A stretch of DNA of 64,000 nt from positions 668,526 through 732,525 of the forward strand of contig CAXAMN010021940.1 of NCBI GenBank assembly GCA_963970005.1, written 5' to 3'. The stretch comes from Durusdinium trenchii. Taxonomy: Eukaryota; Sar; Dinophyceae; Suessiales; Symbiodiniaceae. The notes under the pieces were generated by a model. The model did no database searches. It was not told the origin of the DNA and was given only the letters and a program-made list of their open reading frames with translations. Position 1 is the first letter of the stretch; the number at the start of each line of letters is the position of its first letter. Positions 46,301 through 59,966 of this stretch are shown piece after piece. The position numbers were made by a program, and so were the translations under genes.

Positions 46301-49300
46301 TGGGCGAGGAGAGCTTCCAAGAGCCGCTCTCGGAGGAAGCCTGGCTCCTGCAGTCTCCGTGGTGACACCTAGTGACACCACAGCGGTGCCGGGCCCATTA
46401 AAGGCTTGAGGAACATGCTGAAAACCAGTATTGGTCACAAAAAGCGACACGGCGACATGACCAACATTCTACAGTACATTCACAATATATATAGTCTTCG
46501 CAAGAATAAGAATGCAAGACAAGCCTCCCATGTGGAATGTCCCTGCCATGTCCTGCCTGTAAGCCAAAAACGCAGGAACCAAAACAACACACCGCGCCGT
46601 TTCAAGACGTGCCCCGAGCTCCGTCCTGGACCACGAGCTGCGCCACGCTGCGACTCAGAATGTTGGCCGTTCCCTTCATCGAGCCCTTCACAAGCTCCTG
46701 CAGGTCGCGCGAATGACCACTGACGGCGATCCGCAAGACCAAAAGCACAGGGATGTCAGATTGGATGAACATACAGTAATGCAAGATGCAAGTGAACAAA
46801 ATGGTGCTACACGTTTTTTTGTTTGCAAGTATGTTGACCACTGGGGTCATCTAGGCATTTTGACAACGCGCCTCCCTGTTCTTGTTGGGTAGACTTGAGG
46901 TCAGGCTCATTGACGATATTTATGAATTCAAGGGTCATGCTTCTTTGACTCGTTAGAGATGCCTCAGAAACCGCTGGACTCGACCGTTGCTCTTCAGAAA
47001 CATCACCCGCTTTCCCAACCACTGATATCAACATCCAACCTCTCCACTTCCGGGGACCTCTCCACTTCCAGAGACCTCTCTCAACACTTCCAACAATCAT
47101 CCAAGCACTCCCCACGTCTTCGGTCGCCACCGGTCCTCCAGGGGTTGGGATAACAAGCTGCAGCAAAGCGACAGTTCCTCCAAATGCTCCGTCCAAAGGC
47201 TGAAGACTTTCTTCGGATCCTTCGACCCACCAGCGGCGGCCACGCCGCATCCCGCGCGCCCCACGAGGCCCGTCGCCGTGCGATGGCTGAGACGTCCGAA
47301 CGAATCGATTCGCCCCTGAGGGATGGTGCCCGCTTCACTGGAGGCCACAGTCGGCACGGGTTGCTGTGCACCCCCTCCCGCGCAGATTCAGATGACGCGG
47401 GCCCGACGTGATGACTCGCTCCGACCGCGGTGGTGCCGGGGGAAAACCCACCCCCCCGCGTGGCGTGTCGAGCTCTTTCCGTCTCTTTGGGCTCCGCAGT
47501 TGGTTGACCGGTAGAGTTGTGGGGCAAAGGATGAAGTCTGCCGAAGAAACAGGAGTGACATTAGCGCCACCTGAAATGAAGCTCCTAGGCTCACAAAATG
47601 TCCAGGCCTGGGGTCTCTGTGCATCGCCTCTGCGGGGTGTGGGGTGGTGTGTGCGGGGTGGTGTTCATGGCCTCATCGCAGGGAGGTGATCTTAAGATGC
47701 TCTGACGCCAGGAGCGCCCAACTACCCGTGCTGCAGGTTCTAGGTCCAAGGATTCTTCCATCAAGAGAAGCCTTAGGCTAACGGTACATATCTTCTCACA
47801 CTGCGGTTGTGAATCATACACCAGAATTGTTAAACAATCTGGAACAACCAATGTATATATACATATATATTTCTACCACCCTCAGACCTCTTCGTTGCGA
47901 CTTCAAGGCGGCACCCTCACCCTCGCCTCAATGGGTTCCACCTGGCGAGGCGGCCCGGGCACCAGGAGCTTCCGGTTGATGGAACCATCAAAGCGACATC
48001 CTCAAGGATCGAACACCGACACGTGGAACCGAGGATGTGATCAGGCGGATGGGTTCGTTCGTCTTCTAAACTTGGGATTGGAAGGCCAAAGGGTTCACAT
48101 ATACCCCAGCCGCTCCATGGGGTTCACATATACCTACATCGGGGTGGTTTGGGGAGTTCATGTAGGCATATAAAGCAATCCATCTCTTACATGTGTTGAG
48201 CAAATGAGCATGCCGTCCATGAGCCCTTTGAGCCTTTGGATGCATCTGGGAGGTTTATATAACCCCCCAGGAAGAATGCGCCATCGTAGCAATGTGATTC
48301 TCCAAAGCAGCAATCATTCATCAGTATACAGCGTATATCCAAAATAAATATAATATGCATATGCCAGTGTGTGTGCCATACATAAATTATACTGTAAATT
48401 ATATACAGTATATTACAGTATGCACTTATACTGCTGAGTGCCGAAGCAGTGGGACAAACACCCGAGTGACCAAAACAACCAACTTCCTCTGATTGATATC
48501 CTTCAGAAGTACTGGCTTCAGGGCAGTGAAACTGTAATATTCAGGTTCTGTGCTTTGCAGGGTGGAACTATACATCTCAACACTCGCTAGGCAAACCATT
48601 CAGCTTTGATCCTTCCAAGAGGTTCCTATCATCTTAGAGGCAGAAAATCTGCGATGCTAGAGTGAAAAACCATGAGCATTACCCCATTTCACCAACCAAT
48701 CAAATCCAAATGTTCGACCTGTTCCACCCGCGGGCAATGCAAATGGTAGCAACAAAAATCCACCGAAAGCCCAAAAAGAAAGGTCTCCAAGCTGCCGGCA
48801 GCTCAAACCGGTTCAGTCTAATCTCCGCACCCTTCAGCCACAAACACCTCGTAACCTCCTCCCTCGCCTCGGATGTCCATGAAACCGTCCACCTTCCAAT
48901 CCACGCGTCTAACGGGCTCGGACGTCATCGCCTCCAGTGCCGGATCAGAAGCTTTGATCTTCTCCAAGAGCTGCCGGCACTTGGCCAACAAGCCCTTGGC
49001 TGTCGGAAGCGTCGACGCCTGCACCGGCCGTTCCCAGGGCCGGTGGTGCAAGGGAGCCGAGTTCGGACCAGGGGAGAACGGAGAAAATGGTGAAGAGCTC
49101 TTCGAAAAGTAGGTGTGCGTCGAACAAATGTCACCAAGCCATGATTGGTAGAGAGACCAGAAATGCACCTGGAGCAAATATATCCTCAAAGCAGTATTCT
49201 TGCATATTGCTGCGACATTGTGCAAATTCAGTCTATATATACTCGATAATTCTCTTGAGGAAGACTGTATGAATGGACAATTAGGTCTCAATCAACTCCT

Positions 49301-52300
49301 GACATTGATACGAAGCACTCTCCAAGCACAGCGTCACATTGCATGACCTCTTACTTGGGCCTGGCTGTGTAGAACCGGTCGCACCAAGTGATGAAAACAG
49401 ATCGTTTGCACAAGTCCGTGGCCCCCGCCTTGGGCTTTGCTACCAAAACCAAGGCGGACATATATTTGCTGATGAAGTCCAAGCGAAGAGCCACGGCTGC
49501 ATTCTCCTGTCGTTCCTTCTCAGTCTTCAGCTTCTCCTTGGGTCGGAGATGGGGCTCATTTTCAGCAGAGCCGTCGCGGTGGAAAGGAACACCTTCTCAA
49601 AATGCAAAATGCTGGGAGATGTGTCGAAGAGCCCTATTGGGGAGGTGGTATTGTACAATTCCACAACACGCCCCCTCACACCAAACATGAACATGCAACG
49701 CGCCAAAGTATCCGAACAGTGGCTTAATTAGTATTAGGTCCAAATTCACAGCCCAGCAGCATGAAGACTTCACATGCCAGTGATGAAGAAACTCTTCCAC
49801 AGGTCCCATAGGTAGCTGAAGGAAGTGAATATTCCAAAAGGGGAGACTCCCAAGAATTTGATAGAACAAATATGAACAGATTGGACATGTACAAGTACGA
49901 TGCATTCTTCCAACACGAAACCAAGTGTTTCTACCATCCACCCCCCTGCCCCCCAACCTAACAACACCCTAACAACGACCACCACAACCAAAGCCACAAC
50001 CACAACAACAACAACAACAACAACTACTACTACTACTACTACACCTACACACACACCACTGCACACACTCTATCCGGAACCTACTGGTCTAGTATGGTCT
50101 AGTTGGACTCCCAATCTAGCGGGACTTTTTCTGCCCAGTCACATTCACCTTTACGGCGTCGCTGCCTCGGACCGAGGAAGACGCCGACGAGGGACGACAT
50201 GGACGTCGGTGAAGAGTACGCTTCTGTCGGACAGTCGTCTTCCTAAAACAGAATCTATATATGTATATTATATAAGTATATATACTGTATTTTTACTACA
50301 CCATATATATATACACACATCTGACACATAATCTAGGGGCCCTTCCACTTCCATGTGATGTGTTCGTCAAGAAGTGTAGATGGAACAGTTGGAAGCCAGT
50401 CTAGCCCCTCACGGACGCCGACCAGGCTGCTGAAGACGCAAAGCTGAAAGTCCACATTGAACATGGTTGGCATGAAGTCCTCACGAGGCAGTCGATCCGA
50501 AGAAATGCTTCTTCCAAACCACTATACCGATTCTTTGATCATGGCGCCTGCCATCCACAGGTAGCAAAAGAACACAAACATCTTGGCTGTACCCACTCAT
50601 CAACACCAGAACTCTCCGTGGAGAACACCGAACCCCTCCGCGGACTCACTGGATCCGGGTGTCCACCAGACTGTGCATGTCCATGTGTACACATGTAGGT
50701 GATCCATGTGTCATGATAACATGATCATGAATCCATGACGTCACCCACTCTGACGAACACATCACATGGTTACGTGGATGGCATGGCCCCTTGAGAAACG
50801 ACTGTCCTTTACTATAACTAAGGGGGGTGTTCCCTCCACTTCACCCTGTGACGTGCACGAACACCGGGTCCTCATCATCCCACACTCCCGCGGAGTTGAC
50901 CGCATCGCGAGCCACTTGGCAGGAGATCAGCAACGCATCCACGAAGCTCCCCAGGGCCGGCAGCGGCTTCCTCGGAATGGCCAGCCGCGGAGCTCCGAGG
51001 AACAAAGACAGGGAGTGAACCAACAGGTCACCTAGAGATATGTATATATATATATATTATATTGCCAAGCTGTCTTGACTTCTTGATCCTGAAGAGAAAC
51101 TCACAAGGTGTATCCACTAGTCAAAGTATATTATATAGCTGGATAAGATACTGACTATATAATACTATATATTGATTCATGATAGTTGCCAATGCAAAAC
51201 TAATACTAATACTCATATACTACTGTATACTAATACCAATGCCTGTAGATACACTCGGATATTCAATCTGATACCTTACTTGGCTCCGCTGATCGAGTGG
51301 ATCAACAATTCAATGGCTCCAGAGCTGCCCCTCCACACACAAACCAAACACAGCACATTACAGCGTCAGAGTATTTTAGAGGGGGCCGGACCATACAAGA
51401 ACAGAATTTCACGCAAAATGATGGACCATCCAAACTTCTTCAAATATCCTCCCAAAGCAGTTCCTGAGCCAAATCGGCGGCACCGGGCCGCCGTGTGCCA
51501 GCGGCCTGTGCTTAGCAGGTGCTGACTGCATGTTCCAAACATTTCCAAACAATAAACATCAACACACCGCGTCGTCAAAGACACACCGCACCACCGGGCG
51601 ACGTCGGCGACGTCCGCGACCACCAGACGCGGCGACGTGGGCCACGCCCAAAGGCCGTGGGAAAAAGGCCTTCGCCATCCTCTGGCCCAGTGTCAGCAGT
51701 CGCGGAGGATCCTGCAAATAGAGGCAGGAGTAGCAGGTCTGTACGATGGTATGCCCGTCCAGCCACAAGAGATAGTACATCAGCAAGCGGTCCATGAGAC
51801 CCACCTGAAAGGATGGCTGTAGGCCATGGGCAGCTTTCAGGATGAACATCCCAACATGAGGGGAGCACCACCCCGGTTCACCACCCGTCACCTCACCAGG
51901 CTCCCCACCCACCAAAAAGAAAGGCCAAGGTTTTTAGCGGCTCCAATCAGTCCAAGCCACCATGAGCTCTGGCTCCATCTCGGCTGAAACGAGGCCCAAC
52001 GCCTCCGCTTTCTCCATGGTCATGTCCTCGCTGCTCTTGTAGCCGGTGTCCATCTTGGGATCCTGCGACCGGATCCCTGGATCGACGGAGGGCTAGTCGA
52101 GATCGCCGATGCCTCTGCAACTGTGAAGCTTCGAAGACGAAGTCTTCCCGTCATTTTTTCATACCGAACACGCACTTGATACCAAACCTTGCCCAAATGA
52201 AGGCGCTCATGAACTGAACAACCTTTGCATAATACCATGCATTATCATCTATAATCCATCTGCCACCTTTCTTGATAGGCGAGTATGTAAGGGTGTTGGC

Positions 52301-53058
52301 ACTTGCGAGTCCAAAGTATGTGAGATAGGACGTGAGACTCAGACTATGACGTTCAGGCGTTATATGGCGTTATATATAGGTGTTGTACATTGTTGTACGA
52401 TCTCAGGATGCCTTTTGGCCTTCTGAACCTGTCAATTTGGCGTCGCTGAAGATCAGCACCAGCTCCACCCAGCCCACGAGCGGAGCTAAACCGCATTCAA
52501 CGCGGTCGCGCCCGCGCGCTCCATGATCTCAATGGCTGACATGGCGTCGAAGAGGCGGAAGCTTTGGCTTTCCACCATCTCTCCCAAGGTCATATCAGAG
52601 ACCTAAGGTCGGGTGCTGGGGCTGAGGAAGGGTGAGAGGAGTTGCACCCACCATCCGAGACTTAACCCATAGAAATTGGTGTCCACTTCTCCTCTACAAA
52701 ATCTAACCTGCATCTTCTTCGGTACATCATTCTTCCGCCAGCTCAATGTCTCCAAATCTCTGCACTACTCCCTCTTCACTCAGCCAGCTATCCCCATCAT
52801 CGCCCCCGCAGCTTCGCGACAGCTTGTCGCCTCTCCACCGCGCGCGTCCTGGTCCGCTCGGTATACCCGGCTCACGGTCGTCAGCGGTCAGCTGGGCCGC
52901 CGGACAGCCTGGTCGAAGACCTCCGTCAGATCCACCCACTCTTCGTCCAGCCCTAAGGGGCGATCCATCCCGTTGGCGTCGGGCCATGCGAGGGGCCAGG
53001 CGCCGAGCGCCGCCTCCACGGAGCCAGCGAAGAGAGAAGAGCACCGAGAAGAGCACAT
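43369..53058 (-). CDS. NAA35: NatC auxiliary subunit NAA35/MAK10, multi-exon
   Basis: This subunit anchors the NatC N-terminal acetyltransferase to the ribosome. Firm exons: 53058-52906 (ATG start, EEWVDLTEVFDQA), 52602-52522 (TLGEMVES, FRLFDAMSAIEIM), 52062-51961 (DPKMDTGYKSSEDMTM), from 51804 (VGLMDRLL, LLWLDGHTIVQTCYSCLYL), about 51020-50855 (FVDALLISCQVARDAV, WDDED), 49592-49355 (ENAAVALRLDFISKYMSALV), 44403-44330 (VMIQKLLLGFQLDIYE), 43418-43369 (ELHMIYWYVDYLLGL). Probable exons lie near 49100-48825, 47250-47130, 46730-46605, 46370-46265 and 45125-44985 (RLAHIFVDFNELQHEAWRLD). The N-terminal DPKMD block and C-terminal LGFxLDxY...IYWY block are family hallmarks. Phases agree where both edges are known. 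Two introns use GA donors. The last exon and stop were not found. Confidence 0.8.
49976..50052. repeat. Triplet microsatellite (CAA then CTA)
   Basis: ACAACAACAACAACAACAAC-like repeats pass into CTACTACTA. The array lies in an intron of NAA35. Confidence 0.85.
50335..50791. mobile_element. Introner-like element with terminal inverted repeats
   Basis: The left arm (50335-50369) and right arm (50751-50791) are imperfect inverted repeats of 35-41 bases; the inner 19 bases (50351-50369 and 50751-50769) match exactly. The outer ends share GGGGCC and the core CCACTTCCATGTGATG. No ORF lies inside the roughly 460 bases, so it is non-autonomous. It sits in the NAA35 intron immediately downstream of the exon at about 50855-51020. 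Related cores occur at 24207-24305, 25750-25775 and 44160-44180, all intronic. Confidence 0.65.
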
Positions 53059-53090
53059 GGTGTTTCTTTCTTTTTTCTCGGGTGAAGCCT
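53059..53090 (-). promoter_or_regulatory. Predicted spliced-leader acceptor and short 5' UTR of NAA35
   Basis: A pyrimidine-rich run ends in TCTTAG with its AG at 53090-53089. This leaves 30 bases before the ATG at 53058. Dinoflagellate mRNAs normally receive the spliced leader at such an AG. The assignment is predictive only. Confidence 0.4.
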
Positions 53091-54964
53091 AAGACCCACA
53101 GAAGACGGAAGAAGTTAATGAAGAACTAAACATATCCGCCTCTATTCTAACAACAATGAGCGGAAAAAGGGGCACAAAGTAGTTGTATAAATTTGTATAA
53201 GTACACAGCAGGGTCAGCAAGGTGTCCTGCCCTGCCCAGGCAAAACAGTTCATGACAACAATTTGCCAAAGCAAATGCTGGAACTCATGTATCTGCCGCC
53301 CTCATATCCTGAGCATATGAGCGGAAAAAACAAACAACATCATCAAAACATCGAGCAAACAATCGATCAGATCGATGTGTTTAGGATGATGTTGATGTCC
53401 ACATGATGCTCGTTTAGGGTCGCTTGTCATACGGAGATTCGGCCCACTGGTCCACGATCACCCATTCGGCATGTTCATGCGACCTGGCACCGAGGCCTCT
53501 GTCAATAGAGGTTCTTGATGTCATGGGTTCTCTGTCAAAACATTGTGACAAACAGATACAAACAGCTACTATTGCCAATCATATTCCTTTGAAAAGGGAG
53601 GTGTCCCAAACACATTTGAAGGCGATATTTTCGGATGTTCGGCTGCAAAATGACCACTGCAAAAGCCAATGGGAGTGACAATGGGTGGCCAGTGGCCCCA
53701 ATCCTGACCAATCAAGACACCAAAATGAAGGAGTGACAGCCATCATCAGCCATCTACATGCACCTATAAAGTGCTGTGACGAAGCCGGTTGATCCATGTT
53801 TATCGATACATGCTGTCTGCTACCAAGTAGTTGTAAGATGTTGTAAGCTGCATCAACAAGCTTGCCTTCTGCATGATCTTTGTCCAGTTCACTCCTCTTG
53901 CTCTCACTTCAGGCCCTTCAGCTTTCCAAAAGTTTCGTTCCGAAGGACTATATAATATTTAATAACTAGAAATTTAACATTATAATGACTACTGTACTAT
54001 AGTATTTTCTTGCAACTGGTCTTGGCCCCTGCCCAAGCAGCTCCTCTCCCCCAGTCGTCCAACGTCCCGCCCCCAGTCGTCGTAACCGCGGCCTCAGAGG
54101 GTTCCTCTTCGGCCTCGTCTTCGGGCGACCTCGGATGGGGCCGCTGGTCTGCGCAAGTCGGATGAACTGGGGAACTGGAAGCCAGTGTGACGAGCGAACT
54201 CCATACAACTCATTATGGATGGGTATGGATGGGTATGGTACACACAGACCTGTTGTGTGAATGTCATTGGCTGCCAACACGTGATGAGGGATGGACACTA
54301 CTCTGCTGCGGAGCATTCATCTTCAGACAAATCCAACTACCCTCCCTCCAATCATGGAAGTGGAAGTGCGGCACGTTTAGCAAGTTTAGTAGAGGAAAGC
54401 AGGCGTCCTTTCGGGGCCATGTTCCACGTTCCATGTTTGTTGGACCGATCCCACACGATGCCGCGAAGAGGTCCATGAAATGCCCATGCCTTACGACTTG
54501 CAAGACATGCCCGGTCCCATCCATCAAGTGGCTTCTTTTTCTTCTTCTTCTTTTTCTTTGCCTTCCTTAAATTAACCACGGGAAATCATTGGCAGGCTAC
54601 TAAGATCATGCCTCAACATCTTCAACATCACAAGCGAATGAGGCAACCAATGAACCAATGTCTAGACTAGCAGTGCTTAGCAAGGGTCTTCTTGAAGGTT
54701 TAGGACACTGCTGAAACAAAACATCTTGCTGAACCGAGCTTCTTCTTGGTGGGATCCGTTTCTCCACCTTCTTCGAGGATCTCTTCCTCGTCCTCTTCCG
54801 CCATCACACCGGCCACGCGCCATGCGCGCCCCCGGGCGGCAAGGGTTGACGGCGCGACAGGCCCGTCGCTCACGCCAGCCGGGCCCAGCCGCAGAAGGAG
54901 CCAAGCTGCAGGTGGTAACAGTAAACACGCCATTGAACCCTGCAAGGTCCCAGCAGTAGTCAGC

Positions 54965-54996
<32 letters not shown>

Positions 54997-56519
54997 AAGC
55001 AGCAGCAACAGCAGCAGGAGCAGGAGCAGGAGCAGCAGTAGGAGTAGCAGTAGTAGTAGTAGTGGTGGTAAAGGCTTGTCGTCGCGAGACATGCATACAG
55101 CATGCTCCCTGTGCCTGTGTGCTGTAGGGTCCCAGCAGCAGTAGCAGTACCAGCAGCAGCAGGAGCAGTAGCAGGAGCAGCAGCAGCACCAGCAGCAGCA
55201 GCAGCAGCAGCAGTAGGAGCAGCAGCAGCAGCAGTAGCAGTAGGAGCAGCAGCAGTAGCAGCAGTAGTACTAGCAGTAGCTAGCGGCTTGCCATAGCACC
55301 ATGGCTTGCGCCATGATCCTGGCCCCCCCAAAAAAGCTTCTCACGAAGTCATCCGAAAACACACTCCATTCAGCTTCCCCAACACTATGCGACCAGGTCC
55401 GCCCACTGAGACGGCTCCAACAAGAGGTGCAAACTGTTGACTAGACTGTTGATTTATAAACCCCTAAACAGAGTGGTTTCACATCTCCCTCTGGGGAGCT
55501 TTATTCAACAGTCAACACTCGGAGCTCCTTGTTTCGTTCGGGGACGTGGGGAGGCCTGTTGGGAGATGTTAGGAGGGTGTTTTGCTTGGCTGGAGGGGGG
55601 TTTGCTTGACTGAACGCCCAGTCCAAGTGTTTGGAGTGGGTTCCATGGGGTCAAAATTTTACAGTAGTTACATTTATTGAGCCATATCCCAAACACTCCA
55701 CGTATGGAATCTAAGCCTACATTGACCCCTGAAACCACCCTAATGCACGTAAATATACCATGCATGGATTGCTTGGCAAATAATAGTGATTTAATAGTGC
55801 ATATATAATTGAACAACTGACTGTCTTCTGGCTACTGAATGGTGGCATCTCAAAATCCACCTGTGCGCGAAAGCCAGGAAATTCGCATTGAGGCATTGAC
55901 ACATGCACCCCCCAATGGCGGGGCAGTTAAGGACTGGACACCGAACATGAATTTTACAGTACTCATGAACCCATTCAGCCATTTTTGATGATTGGGATCA
56001 GGTCGTGGAGTCATCCCCTTGATGGAAAACCAAAGAAAAGCCCAGCTACTGCTGGAAGACATTGTCAACCTCTGCAGTGCTCCTTCTTCGGTTCCATTGC
56101 GCGAGCTGAGGCCGCCAAGGCCTCCAAACACGGCGTTTCACTTGAAATCCCGGCTATTCTGCTGAAGAAGTGCCTAAAAGATCCTAAAAGCACGTAAACA
56201 TCCGATGACCTTGCTTTGGCCAACCTCACCAAGGATTCCGAAATCGGAAAAGCAAAGGCCCCAAGGGCCCACCCATCCGATGAGCATGGTCAAAACGCTT
56301 CAAGCTGTGACAACAGGTCCGATACGCCCCATAAGGATGGGGTGTAGCATGGCGCTATCCGGCAGTCTGAGATAGCCTGGCTGGCACAAGGGCGATGATT
56401 TAAGATCGCCCTTCGATTCGAGATTGCCCAAACAAAGCATCCTGGGCGTGAAGCACTTGTCAAGGCGCCGTTTCAAAGGATCAAGGCTTCAATACTTGGA
56501 CCCTCCAAAATGATGGAAC
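53091..56519. other. Non-coding spacer with microsatellites
   Basis: No supported gene. It contains the long AGT/AGC array at 54957-55275. A plus-strand reading near 55990-56195 (RAEAAKASKHGVSLEIPAIL) looks weakly protein-like but has no splice support. Confidence 0.35.
54957..55275. repeat. Long interrupted AGT/AGC triplet array
   Basis: The plus strand carries about 100 triplets, mostly AGT, AGC and AGG, with a roughly 70-base non-repeat interruption at 55069-55135. Long Ser, Gln, Leu or Ala runs translated from it are repeat artefacts. Confidence 0.9.
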
Positions 56520-59500
56520 AAAATGTGTTTCCCTGTGACAGTTCATATATGAGTTGATGTTGCATCTCGTCATCTTCGTAGGGCACCGCATTTGAGCTCA
56601 GGCCAGGCACCTGCGTGTGAAAGCTCCGCGAGCGATGTGCCGCTTCCACCGTCCTGCGACGGTCTTCCAGTGGGCGAACACGCGGGTCCCGCTTGCGAGT
56701 CAATGGGCCATGGCGAAGTCGTCTTCTACTAGCAGAAACGGTGAGTACTACGGGTGCGAACCCATAGGCGAATCCAGCAAAGGCTGGATTCACGGGCTTT
56801 TACGGGGTTCTGGGATTCCTGAATTGTATATACTGGGCCAGGGCGGCCTTCACAAAGCAATGCCTCTGGGATCATGGATGTCATCTGGGCCATGTCAGTC
56901 TGATTTTCCTTGGCCGTGGGTGGAAGGATCCTCAGTGCCACAGCCGATTTTCGGCTCCAATGGGCTCCCGGCGCTCCTCGGCCGCATTTCCGATTCGGCG
57001 CTCCTGGGTGGCCAAGAGCTCTTGCAAGCGCTTCTGGTTGGCGGTCAAGGAGGCCAAATCCTGACGTGGTCGGTCGCTTGAAAAGCACGGCACCGCACCA
57101 AATGGCCACTGCGCAATGGGTGGCCACCAGCTATTGTTATGGGAGGAGCACTGCATGTCCAAAGCTGCGCTAAGCCTAGGTACAAAGGGAGTTCACCGGG
57201 AGTATGTACTGCACAGAGCCCATCTTGTCTTTCATGTGCTATGTGCGCACTGACTCCCCAGCAAACATCAACTAAACACCGATACTCCCAGTGTGCTACT
57301 GTTCATTGTCAAATCCTCACACACTTGGTGAACTACAATCTACAGGAGACAGTGTAGTGCTGATAGGAACGTCATGCTTACAGCATTCAACGGATCACCC
57401 ATGACCCAATTGCGTGTATTTTCCTGCATTTGCCACCACAGCCACCCGGCACCACAATGTCAATCTACTAACTAGAATCCCGAAGCTCATCTTGGCCTCC
57501 CGTCCCCACATTGCCCCCTGCACCCCCAGACGAGGAGACTCGTCCTTCTGATAGGTGGCCAACTCATCCGCGCGAATCGAGCGCGCGGACTGAAAGGCCG
57601 ATTTGCAGGAGGCCTTGCGGACGGCGAAGATCTGAGATCTGGAACGATCGAATCCTAGAACTGCCAGGATTTGACACACACGTGCTCAAGCAAAGGTGCC
57701 TCGGACCATACCACAACATACTAGTATATAAATGATATATTAATGTTTATAAGGTCCGTCGGTGATGAAGAAAGCCTGTTGTCTGAGTTTTTTTTTTTAC
57801 ATGCTTATCGAGGCTTTAGACCTACTCACAATGGCCCTTGAATTCGTTGTGATAGGTCTATCCAGTCAATGGGCCCGTGCGCTGGCCTCTTCATTTTCTT
57901 GCACCTGCCATGCCGCATGAGCTCGTGCTCTAAGAAGGACGCATGGTGACAAACCACCCCAACCAGGGCAGCATCCCTCACAATCCCTCACATGGAGTGG
58001 CATTCCAAGGTTCTGAATCAAAGAGAGGAGAGGTGTAATTTACATGACCCACAGCTTCGCAAATCCCTGTTTATCCACATTTGGAAGCACACGAGCCGGG
58101 CGCCTTCATCTCTTCTAGCAAAGATTGGCGCTTTCGGTCAGCTTCAACCATCTGGAGCTGCAACTGCGGCAGCTCCACCTGTGACTCCTGAGGTCTGCGA
58201 GCAAACCAATCAGATCAATCAAACGTGAGTGAAAATGGTCTAAGTATGTCTAAGTGGTCCTTCGCCAACAAAAACGCGGAGAAATTGCAGGAAAATGACT
58301 ATCATACCTATCGTGGAAGGATAAAATCGAGGCCATAGGAGACGGCCTTTTCCCAAAGTCGCCATTGAGCTGGCCAGCTTTTTGGACTCAGACTGCTACT
58401 CATAGCACACGGTAACATATGACAGACATTGACATACATAAACCCTCCTAGACCTTCCAAGCTGTCCAATCGAGATCCACCAGTCAGTAGTGTGCTGGCT
58501 TCTATTGAAAAAAACTGTGAAACTGTTGGAGTTCCTGCACATATATGAGCAGTATCCATGCTAGTTTGCCTCATCCGCCGCTGCCGCCACCCCCCCCAAA
58601 ACATCGGCGGACCATGTCCACAGCGGTGCACGAAGCTTTTCACTCCTTGAGGCTCTTCTCCAGGGAACCCGTACCCTTGGCGCCTCACGTGCGCGAGTGG
58701 AGTCCGTCTCCGGCCACCCTACTGTTCCATCCGGTGGCACCAGAGGCCGGTGACGGGGAGGCACCGACTGGCGACCTCTGAAAGGTGTGGTCTTTGGACC
58801 CCCAAAAGGGTGGTGAATGCACAGGGCTCCACCACCAACGGCACCCCATGGGCAGGTTTTGTGAAGAACATGGTCCAACCGAAATTCCTAACCGCCAAGA
58901 AATAGCCCATCGATCCAACCGTTCATATACGTAGTGCCGAACGTTCTTTGGTCCTCTGCTGCCGCGTGCCGAGCCCAATTCCGCGCGACACAGGCACTAG
59001 ACCTGCTGACCCACCGAAAAATCCCTGACCGCAACTAGTAGTTTATTGTTACTAGTAGCGATGGCCTCCAACCTACTAGCAATGGCCTCCACCTAGTAGC
59101 TTCTGGCTACTAGTAGCTTCACTTTGGCCCCTTGTTTCAGGCGCGTGGCAAAAGCTCCCAAAGTCCCCGTAGAGCGCCGATTCCCTCCTGAGAAAGAGTC
59201 GAAGTTAATTACTCCTGGTGTTCATTGGAGAACGTTCGAAGGGTGTATAACTCTCAACGACTAAGATGGTGAAAAACATTGAACAAAAAAAAGAGAATGA
59301 AGGGGCGGGGTCAATGGCCAAACACTTCCTGACTCGCCTCCTAAAGGGAACCATTCTTGTGAACATGTCAAGACCACAGCACAACCACCTGCACCTCCAA
59401 ACGTTAACAAAACTATTTATGAACCTCATGATTTCTGATTCTAATCAAAGGAACTCACCCTCCCAGCTTGACCTGTGTCCCCAGCAGCCACTGCCCTGTC

Positions 59501-59910
59501 CTGCTTCGCACATCCACCCTCTTGGCCAAAGCCTTGAGCACCCGAAGCACCTCTTTCACTGGGCCAGAAGCCACCTGGAGAGTGATGTCAAACCCGGAAG
59601 TGGACACTGCAAGCCATACCTCAAAGCCTCACGCCACATGTGCGCTATTCTTTTTCAGGTCGTTGGCCTCGCTTTTCGTGCTGAAACGCATGGGCTTTTT
59701 CAAGCGCTTCTCATGATGTGGCTGTCTGCAGCGGAGCGGGCGGGCTCCGGGCTCCACATCCCAACGGTGCATCGTTTCGACTCACCGGCCCAACGAGTCA
59801 CCAGACGATTGAGGAGGAACATCCGAACATGGGCAAAGCACGAGGCAAAAGCATGTAACGGTATGTAGAGGATTATCAATCACTATGTTTGAGCAAGGTC
59901 ATTACTCATC

Positions 59911-59966
<56 letters not shown>

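Noticed and set aside
54677..55331. Poly-Leu, poly-Ala and poly-Ser ORFs
   Set aside because: They are translations of the AGT/AGC microsatellite in different frames.
59266..59868. 200-codon plus-strand ORF
   Set aside because: The opposite strand has a more protein-like segment ending in a good GTGAGT donor, and the plus ORF has no recognisable motif.
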